This document shows positions 6,231-10,550 of a DNA stretch of 10,550 nucleotides, piece by piece. The stretch covers positions 1-10,550 of the forward strand of contig CANGMW010000068.1 of the NCBI GenBank assembly GCA_947454695.1, read 5' to 3'. The position numbers and the translations under genes were made by a program. Origin of the DNA: Comamonadaceae bacterium. GTDB lineage: Bacteria; Pseudomonadota; Gammaproteobacteria; Burkholderiales; Burkholderiaceae_C. Position 1 is the stretch's first letter. Each line of letters starts with the position of its first letter. A model generated the notes under the pieces. That model was not told the DNA's origin. It searched no databases and was given only the letters and a program-made list of their open reading frames with translations.

Positions 6231-7112
6231 ATGGATTCGCAAGCTAAGCGCGCCTTGGTCACCGTGGTGATTCAGACCGTCGGACGGCAAAGCTTGGTCC
6301 GCGCAGTGAAGTCCATTGTGAATCAGTCGATACTGAAAAATGGCAGAGGCGCACGCGTGGATGTCTGGATTGGCGTGGACATCGACCGGTTCGGCACGCT
6401 TACAAACGTTCGCGCAGAAATTGACGCTATGGCGGCTTCAATCCCTGGCTTCACAGTGTTCTGGCTGGACATCGGCTACACCACCAGCCTGCGGGGGCCT
6501 GGCGTTCACAACAACCTGTTCGGTGGCTCTTTGCGAACGGTGCTCACATTTTTGGCCAAATCCCGCTGGGTGGCGTATTTGGACGATGACGACTGGTGGC
6601 ATCCGACACACCTTGAACTGCTGGTGAACGCGATACAAGGCAACAAGTGGGCTTGGAGTATGTGCTGGTTCACTGACGGCACGACCGAGAAAACTTTGGG
6701 TGTAGACATTCTGGAAAGTGCCGGCCCTGGTCGTGGTGTTTATGCAAAAAGTTTTGGTGGTTTTGTCAGGCCATCCGCTTTGATGATCGACAAGCTGGCG
6801 TGTATGCCGTTACTTCATCTGTGGTCCATCTCGCCACTGAAGACCGGCGGGGGGCAAGACCGGGCTATTTTTCATGGCTTGAGAAAAATGCCAGAGGTCG
6901 GTGCTACCCAAACCCCCACCGTTTACTACGCCATGGACCCCAACGACACCAACCATGAAATTCGCATGAAGCTTTTGAAGCAAGTCAACCCGAATCTTGA
7001 AGACGTCAAGTTGCAGCGCACGGATTCTGTGCGGGAAGAGTTAGCAAAAGAGGGCGAACGCTTAGGACTTGTAGATAACCAATTCTTCGTTTTGAAAAAT
7101 CAAAAAAAATGA
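6231..7112 (+). CDS. GT-A fold glycosyltransferase, family 2-like
   Basis: A 293-residue protein without membrane segments, probably a cytosolic or membrane-associated sugar transferase using a nucleotide-sugar donor. The N terminus V-T-V-V-I-Q-T-V-G-R-Q-S-L-V-R-A-V-K-S-I-V-N-Q-S is the classical GT2 nucleotide-binding start. The metal/donor motif is Y-L-D-D-D-D-W-W (Asp118-Asp121), followed by H-P-T-H-L-E-L-L. A later G-G-G-Q-D-R (Gln209-Asp210) may hold the catalytic base in the E/Q-D position of GT2 enzymes. The region between about 40 and 105 is longer than in minimal GT2 domains and includes the unusual N-N-L-F-G-G-S-L-R. AGGA at 6221-6224 supports the ATG at 6231. It shares an ATGA overlap (7109-7112) with the next glycosyltransferase. 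The DNA is visibly richer in A and T than the flanking genes. Acceptor and sugar are unknown. Confidence 0.85.
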   Translation: MDSQAKRALVTVVIQTVGRQSLVRAVKSIVNQSILKNGRGARVDVWIGVDIDRFGTLTNVRAEIDAMAASIPGFTVFWLDIGYTTSLRGPGVHNNLFGGSLRTVLTFLAKSRWVAYLDDDDWWHPTHLELLVNAIQGNKWAWSMCWFTDGTTEKTLGVDILESAGPGRGVYAKSFGGFVRPSALMIDKLACMPLLHLWSISPLKTGGGQDRAIFHGLRKMPEVGATQTPTVYYAMDPNDTNHEIRMKLLKQVNPNLEDVKLQRTDSVREELAKEGERLGLVDNQFFVLKNQKK

Positions 7113-8110
7113 ACACACCGAAAAAAAGACTGCTCGTACTTTTGCAGGAATACCCGCAAATTTCCGAGACCTATATCAAGAACGAACTGGAAGTTCTGGC
7201 AACAGAGTTTGAACTTGAAATCTTGGCCATGCTGCCTGCCAATGCGCCCTACCGCGACAGATTTCCGTGTCTGTATTTGACGCAAAACAACCAAGCCAAC
7301 GTGGTCGAATACCTCCGGCGATGGAAGCCACAGGCCATCCATTCGCACTACATGAAGATGTTGCCCTTGGCCTACAAATTCGCATCTTTGTTCAACATTC
7401 CTTTCACGGTCCGGGCCCATTCATTTGATGTGCTGGATGGCTATTTGGCCACCTTGGACAAGCGGATGCTTCAAAGTGAACATCTCAAAGGCATCTTGTG
7501 CTTCCCCCCATTTGCGGACAATTTGATGCGCGCGGGGATTCCAAGTTCCAAAATCGTTCCCGCCAATCCCGTGATTGATGTGCGCAAATTTTTCACTGGC
7601 AAAGCCTCAAGCGCAGAGGCGGTGATGAACGTGGGTGCCGCCCTGCCGAAAAAGAACATGGACGAGTACATCGAACTCTCAAAGCTCATGCCCGAGACGG
7701 TGTTCCGGCTTTACGGCTTGGGCTACGACACGGCGACACTCAAGGCGAAAAATGCACAGTGGGGTGGCCGGGTTGAGTTTGTGCCGCCGGTAGAGCCCGA
7801 CAATATGCCAGCGCAATACCAACGTCACCGTTGGTTGGTCTACACGGCTTCTAAATCGATGGGCACGGTGGGCTGGCCTATGGCCATCGCAGAAGCGCAG
7901 GCCAGTGGCTTGGGCGTGGCGATGCAAAACATCCGTCCGGACCTGCGTGACTATTGCGGGCCGTCTGCCATCATGTTTGACCATGTGTCAGAGTTAGTTC
8001 ACATTGTGGACAAGGCGCCCAGCGATGAGCACTTGGAGAAAGGCTTTCAAAACAGCCGCCGCTTTGATTTTAAAAATCAAATGCCCATGCTGACGGCACT
8101 GTGGGCGTGA
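7109..8110 (+). CDS. GT-B fold glycosyltransferase, family 4-like
   Basis: A 333-residue transferase, short for a GT4 enzyme (usually about 350-400). The N-terminal half has the typical opening L-V-L-L-Q-E-Y-P-Q-I-S-E-T-Y-I-K-N-E-L-E-V-L (residues about 9-30), the segment H-S-H-Y-M-K-M and V-R-A-H-S-F-D-V-L. The C-terminal half carries V-N-V-G-A-A-L-P-K-K-N-M-D (acting like the start of the donor domain), L-Y-G-L-G-Y-D and the donor motif around G-W-P-M-A-I-A-E-A-Q-A-S-G-L-G-V-A. In the EX7E motif the second Glu is present (E262) but the first is Val254. The start ATG at 7109 overlaps the stop of the upstream gene (ATGA), and there is no Shine-Dalgarno in the A-rich DNA before it, so translation is probably coupled. 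It ends 32 bp from the convergent rsmI stop, with no clear terminator. Confidence 0.84.
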   Translation: MNTPKKRLLVLLQEYPQISETYIKNELEVLATEFELEILAMLPANAPYRDRFPCLYLTQNNQANVVEYLRRWKPQAIHSHYMKMLPLAYKFASLFNIPFTVRAHSFDVLDGYLATLDKRMLQSEHLKGILCFPPFADNLMRAGIPSSKIVPANPVIDVRKFFTGKASSAEAVMNVGAALPKKNMDEYIELSKLMPETVFRLYGLGYDTATLKAKNAQWGGRVEFVPPVEPDNMPAQYQRHRWLVYTASKSMGTVGWPMAIAEAQASGLGVAMQNIRPDLRDYCGPSAIMFDHVSELVHIVDKAPSDEHLEKGFQNSRRFDFKNQMPMLTALWA

Positions 8111-8142
8111 CCGGCGTCTGCCAAAGCGCAAAGCGCAGCGGC

Positions 8143-9087
8143 TCACTCAGCCCCATGGTTCTTTAAAGCCAGGGCCGCGTCATACAACTGGTTTCGCGAG
8201 CCCCCGCTGATATCAGCGGCTAACTTGACGGCCGTCTTCAAAGGCAATTCGGGCAACAGCAGGCGTAAGACGCGAAGCCCTTCTGCGTGGAGCGGGTCCT
8301 CAACGCTGCTGTTGGCAACCGGGTGCAAGACCAAAGCAAACTCACCACGGATCCGGTTGGCGTCCGCGGCCAGCCAATCGGAAAAATGGTTTGCTGGCAG
8401 GGTCGCAATCGTTTCGAACTGCTTGGTCAATTCGCGACCCACGGTCAAGGCCCGATCGCCCAACACGCCCAGCGACTGCGCCAGCGCTTCAATACGATGC
8501 GGGGCTTCTAGCAGCACCACCGCGCGCGACTCCATCGCGAGCTGGGTGACTTCGGCAGTGCGCTCGCTGGCTTTGCTCGACAAAAATCCCGCAAATACAA
8601 AGCTGCTGTCCTGCCCATGGTCGCCCACCACGCCGGCCACGCTCAAGGCCGTGGTCACGCTGCTCGCGCCGGGGATGGGTGAGACGCGTACACCTGCCGC
8701 TGCTGCTGCCTGAACAAGCCGAGCGCCGGGGTCGCTGACGGCGGGGGTGCCGGCGTCACTCATATAGGCCACGCGCTGGCCGGCACTCAGCAGTGCCAGC
8801 ACATCGTTGGAGGCCTGTGCTTCATTGTGCTGGTGCAAGGCCATCAGTTGGGAAGTCGGCCGCTCCATGCCGTAAGCGCGCAGCAGGGCTTGGGTGTGGC
8901 GCGTGTCTTCACAGGCGATAACGTCGACCAATTGCAGCACGTGTAATGCGCGTAAGGAGATGTCTGCCAAATTGCCAATGGGCGTGGCCACGATGTACAA
9001 GGTTCCCGCCGGATAATCTTGCATGGCAGCCGCTTCGCGGGCTGCCAACAGGGCGGAGCCATAAGAAGCAGTCAATGATTTTTCCAT
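8143..9087 (-). CDS. rsmI: 16S rRNA (cytidine1402-2'-O)-methyltransferase RsmI
   Basis: RsmI (YraL) 2'-O-methylates C1402 in the P-site region of 16S rRNA with S-adenosylmethionine and thereby fine-tunes decoding. Visible hallmarks are G-T-L-Y-I-V-A-T-P-I-G-N-L-A-D-I-S (about 28-44), A-C-E-D-T-R-H-T (58-65), S-D-A-G-T-P-A-V-S-D-P-G (110-121) and P-G-A-S-S-V-T-T-A-L-S (139-149). The family tail is L-P-L-K-T-A-V-K-L-A-A-D-I-S-G. At 314 residues it is longer than the E. coli protein (286) because of an N-terminal extension of about 20 residues. The ATG at 9087 is preferred because I recall similar alanine-rich extensions in Comamonadaceae. An ATG at 9024 (Met22, six residues before the conserved core) is a real alternative. 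With the first start, the gene overlaps the divergent yraN start by 13 bp. Neither start has a good Shine-Dalgarno. Confidence 0.95.
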   Translation of the reverse strand: MEKSLTASYGSALLAAREAAAMQDYPAGTLYIVATPIGNLADISLRALHVLQLVDVIACEDTRHTQALLRAYGMERPTSQLMALHQHNEAQASNDVLALLSAGQRVAYMSDAGTPAVSDPGARLVQAAAAAGVRVSPIPGASSVTTALSVAGVVGDHGQDSSFVFAGFLSSKASERTAEVTQLAMESRAVVLLEAPHRIEALAQSLGVLGDRALTVGRELTKQFETIATLPANHFSDWLAADANRIRGEFALVLHPVANSSVEDPLHAEGLRVLRLLLPELPLKTAVKLAADISGGSRNQLYDAALALKNHGAE

Positions 9088-9470
9088 TCAAGAAACCCAT
9101 TCAGAGTAAGCCCACGCGCAAACAAAGTGGCGATGCGGCCGAGGACCAGGCCTTGCAGCACTTGAACCAGGCCGGACTGCGCCTGATCCAGCGTAATTAT
9201 CGTTCTCCGGGACGGGGTGGCGGTGAAATCGACCTCATTATGGCCACGCCCGATGGCACGCTGGTGTTTGTCGAAGTGCGCCAGCGCAGTGGCGAAAGCC
9301 ATGGCGGTGCGGCCGCCAGCGTGAGCCGGACCAAGCAGCAGCGGATCATTTTTACGGCGCGGCATTTTTTGTTCAGCCTGGCCACCATGCCGCCCTGTCG
9401 CTTTGATGTGGTGGCGATCGATGCCAACGGCCTCACCTGGATACAGGCCGCCTTTGATGCCGGTATGTGA
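9075..9470 (+). CDS. yraN: YraN family (UPF0102) nuclease-fold protein
   Basis: A 131-residue protein of the YraN/UPF0102 family (COG0792), predicted to have a restriction-endonuclease-like fold; its substrate is not established. Visible family features are G-D-x-A-E-D-x-A-x-x-x-L (about 19-30), Q-R-N-Y-R (39-43), the catalytic-type G-E-I-D-L-I (Glu51, Asp53) and V-F-V-E-V-R-Q-R (Glu67). Arg69 stands where many nucleases of this fold have Lys, a change common in YraN proteins. The C terminus R-F-D-V-V-A-I also fits the family. The ATG at 9075 is the only good start, because the frame's next ATG is inside the core. AAGAAG near 9063-9068 is a weak Shine-Dalgarno. The gene is head to head with rsmI, overlapping by 13 bp, and precedes the SIS gene, as in the E. 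coli yra cluster (which also has lpoA between). Confidence 0.93.
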   Translation: MIFPFKKPIQSKPTRKQSGDAAEDQALQHLNQAGLRLIQRNYRSPGRGGGEIDLIMATPDGTLVFVEVRQRSGESHGGAAASVSRTKQQRIIFTARHFLFSLATMPPCRFDVVAIDANGLTWIQAAFDAGM

Positions 9471-9492
9471 CGCCGGACGTTCAGCGCCAGCC

Positions 9493-9521
9493 TTGGCGTC
9501 TAACAGGTGGGCGGTTATCAT
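9493..9521 (+). promoter_or_regulatory. Predicted sigma70-type promoter for the SIS gene
   Basis: TTGGCG (9493-9498, 4 of 6 to TTGACA) and TATCAT (9516-9521, 5 of 6 to TATAAT) are separated by 17 bases. The expected start is at 9527-9529, right at or next to the ATG at 9529, so the transcript would be leaderless. There is no Shine-Dalgarno at the expected place, which agrees. The -35 overlaps a small hairpin (CGCCA/TGGCG, 9485-9498). Confidence 0.45.
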
Positions 9522-9528
9522 TCACACC

Positions 9529-10128
9529 ATGCTTGAGCAAAGAATCCAACAACACTTCATTGACAGTGCCGACCTGAAGTACCAGACGGCACAAATACTG
9601 AGCAAACCCATCGCAGCCGCGGTGCAAGCCGTGTTGGCTTGCGTCACGGGTGGCGGCAAGGTGCTGGCGTGTGGCAACGGGGGGTCCGCCGCCGATGCCC
9701 AGCATTTTGCGGCGGAGTTTGTGGGCCGCTTTGAACGTGAACGCCCTGAGTTGGGCGCCATTGCGCTCACCACCGACAGTTCTATCCTGACCGCCATTGC
9801 CAACGACTACGACTTCAACGTGGTCTTCTCCCGCCAGGTGCGCGCCTTGGGCCAGCCCGGCGACGTGCTGCTGGCCATCACTACCAGCGGCAATTCGGCC
9901 AATGTCTTGGCTGCCGTGGAAGCCGCGCATGAACGCGAAATGACGGTGGTGGCCTTGACAGGACGAGGCGGCGGCAAGATGAACCACGCGCTGCGCGACA
10001 CCGACGTGCACATATCCGTGCCGCATGAACGCACCGCACGCATTCAGGAAGTGCATATTTTGGCGCTGCATTGCATTTGCGATGCGGTCGATGCCCAGCT
10101 GCTGGGCGAACAGGAAACTCCAACATGA
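9529..10128 (+). CDS. SIS-domain protein: phosphoheptose isomerase GmhA / DnaA partner DiaA
   Basis: A 199-residue single-SIS-domain protein. GmhA converts sedoheptulose 7-phosphate to heptose phosphate for lipopolysaccharide; its paralogue DiaA binds DnaA and times replication. The family core is C-G-N-G-G-S-A-A-D-A-Q-H-F-A-A-E-F-V-G-R-F (about 48-68), L-T-T-D-S-S-I-L-T-A-I-A-N-D, I-T-T-S-G-N-S-A-N-V and A-R-I-Q-E-V-H-I-L-A-L-H. The GmhA zinc/catalytic set aligns to His59, Glu63, Gln173 and His181, all present. The N-terminal Q-R-I-Q-Q-H-F and the C-terminal C-I-C-D-A-V-D resemble DiaA, and the locus is that of E. coli diaA (yraO). So position says DiaA and active site says GmhA; it may do either or both. 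The ATG at 9529 follows a promoter that would make the mRNA leaderless; ATG 9403 upstream is rejected. The stop overlaps the next start (ATGA). Confidence 0.93.
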   Translation: MLEQRIQQHFIDSADLKYQTAQILSKPIAAAVQAVLACVTGGGKVLACGNGGSAADAQHFAAEFVGRFERERPELGAIALTTDSSILTAIANDYDFNVVFSRQVRALGQPGDVLLAITTSGNSANVLAAVEAAHEREMTVVALTGRGGGKMNHALRDTDVHISVPHERTARIQEVHILALHCICDAVDAQLLGEQETPT

Positions 10129-10550
10129 TGACTTTCAAAAAACTTGCTCTGCACTGCGTTCTCGCTGGCCTGTTGGTAGGCGCCTTGAGCGCTTGCGCAC
10201 CGCTGCTGATCGGCGGCGCCATGATGACCAGTGCAGTAGCGGTAGATCGCCGCACCGCGGGCACGCAATTGGAAGATGAAAACATCGAGCGTCGCGCCAT
10301 GAGTCGTGTCAATTCCAATGTGGGGGACCGAGGGCACGTCAACGTCACCAGCTACAACCGAAAAGTGTTGATCACGGGCGAAGTGCCCACTGAACAAGAC
10401 AAAGCGCTGCTGGAGCAACTCATTTCACGGGTGGACAACGTGGCCAAAGTGGAAAACGAGTTGGCGGTCATGGGTAAGTCAAGCCTGACACAACGCTCCA
10501 CCGACGTGCTGGTCACCAGCCGCGTCAAAGCCAACTTCATTGATGCCAAA
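10125..10550 (+). CDS. dolP: BON-domain outer-membrane lipoprotein, DolP (YraP)-like, N-terminal part
   Basis: The first 142 residues are seen, with the gene running off the window. The lipoprotein signal has K-K, a hydrophobic core and the lipobox L-S-A-C (Cys24 if the first of two adjacent ATGs, at 10125 and 10128, is used). The residues after Cys, Ala-Pro, do not give the inner-membrane retention signal, so outer-membrane anchoring is expected. After A-V-A-V-D-R-R-T-A-G-T-Q-L-E-D come the first BON domain (about 50-118; R-V-N-S-N-V, H-V-N-V-T-S-Y-N-R-K-V-L-I-T-G-E-V) and the start of the second (S-T-D-V-L-V-T-S-R-V-K-A-N-F). In E. coli DolP supports envelope integrity and BamA quality control; the same role is inferred here. 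It overlaps the SIS gene by ATGA, so translation is probably coupled. The order matches the E. coli yra locus. Confidence 0.93.
   Translation, partial: MMTFKKLALHCVLAGLLVGALSACAPLLIGGAMMTSAVAVDRRTAGTQLEDENIERRAMSRVNSNVGDRGHVNVTSYNRKVLITGEVPTEQDKALLEQLISRVDNVAKVENELAVMGKSSLTQRSTDVLVTSRVKANFIDAK

Noticed and set aside
8126..8136. GCGC-AAA-GCGC hairpin between the GT4-like gene and rsmI as a terminator
   Set aside because: The stem is only four base pairs with no T-run on either side; it cannot be supported as an intrinsic terminator.
8946..9074. Upstream extension of yraN to an earlier in-frame ATG
   Set aside because: The extension would lie fully antisense to the conserved rsmI start region and adds Arg/Trp/Pro-rich sequence unlike YraN proteins.
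9481..10071. A 196-codon minus-strand frame opposite the SIS gene
   Set aside because: Antisense shadow of a strongly conserved SIS domain; no plausible start signals or family motifs.
1..10550. CRISPR arrays, IS elements, toxin-antitoxin pairs or clear phage genes
   Set aside because: I looked for repeated spacer-like units, terminal inverted repeats, transposase motifs and short gene pairs with antitoxin/toxin character and found none.

Overview
The window looks like chromosome of a betaproteobacterium of the order Burkholderiales, most likely family Comamonadaceae (Rhodoferax/Limnohabitans/Polaromonas type). I infer this from protein character, moderately high GC, dense gene packing and gene order; I could not run a search. 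I see no IS element, phage gene, CRISPR array or toxin-antitoxin pair. Most of the window is ordinary housekeeping or accessory chromosome.

Layout, left to right. (1) 1-3332, plus strand: the 3' end of a SapC-family gene, a secreted parvulin-type peptidyl-prolyl isomerase, a small alanine-rich protein of unknown function, a YheT-type alpha/beta hydrolase, and a conserved protein of unknown function that overlaps the hydrolase by 8 bp. A strong terminator that can work in both directions (3331-3360) closes this block. (2) 3399-3908, minus strand: a membrane-anchored mono-heme cytochrome c of the c5 type, with a promoter just upstream. (3) 4002-4077: tRNA-Arg(CCG), then a secreted alpha/beta hydrolase and a crotonase-superfamily protein, both on the plus strand. 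(4) 6231-8110, plus strand: two glycosyltransferases, one GT-A/GT2-like and one GT-B/GT4-like, with ATGA-overlapping ends and less GC-rich DNA by eye. They look like a small accessory glycan cassette. (5) 8143-10550: rsmI on the minus strand, head to head with yraN, a SIS-domain gmhA/diaA gene and a dolP (yraP)-like lipoprotein gene that runs off the window. This is the enterobacterial yraL-yraM-yraN-yraO-yraP neighbourhood without yraM (lpoA).

How the genes work together: block 5 is an old conserved cluster joining ribosomal RNA methylation, a nuclease-fold protein, a SIS protein (heptose isomerase and/or DnaA partner) and an outer-membrane quality-control lipoprotein. The two glycosyltransferases probably act in succession on one surface glycan, but no sugar-nucleotide or export gene is present here. 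Intergenic gaps are all short (longest 114 bp, spanning 4078-4188 apart from the leader hairpin), so no stretch over 300 bases lacks a gene.

I did not find a convincing new multi-gene defence or mobile system. The most useful oddities are a crotonase-fold protein lacking both classical catalytic glutamates, a diaA-locus SIS protein that keeps the full GmhA metal site, overlapping divergent start codons of rsmI and yraN, and a promoter that would make the SIS gene transcript leaderless.
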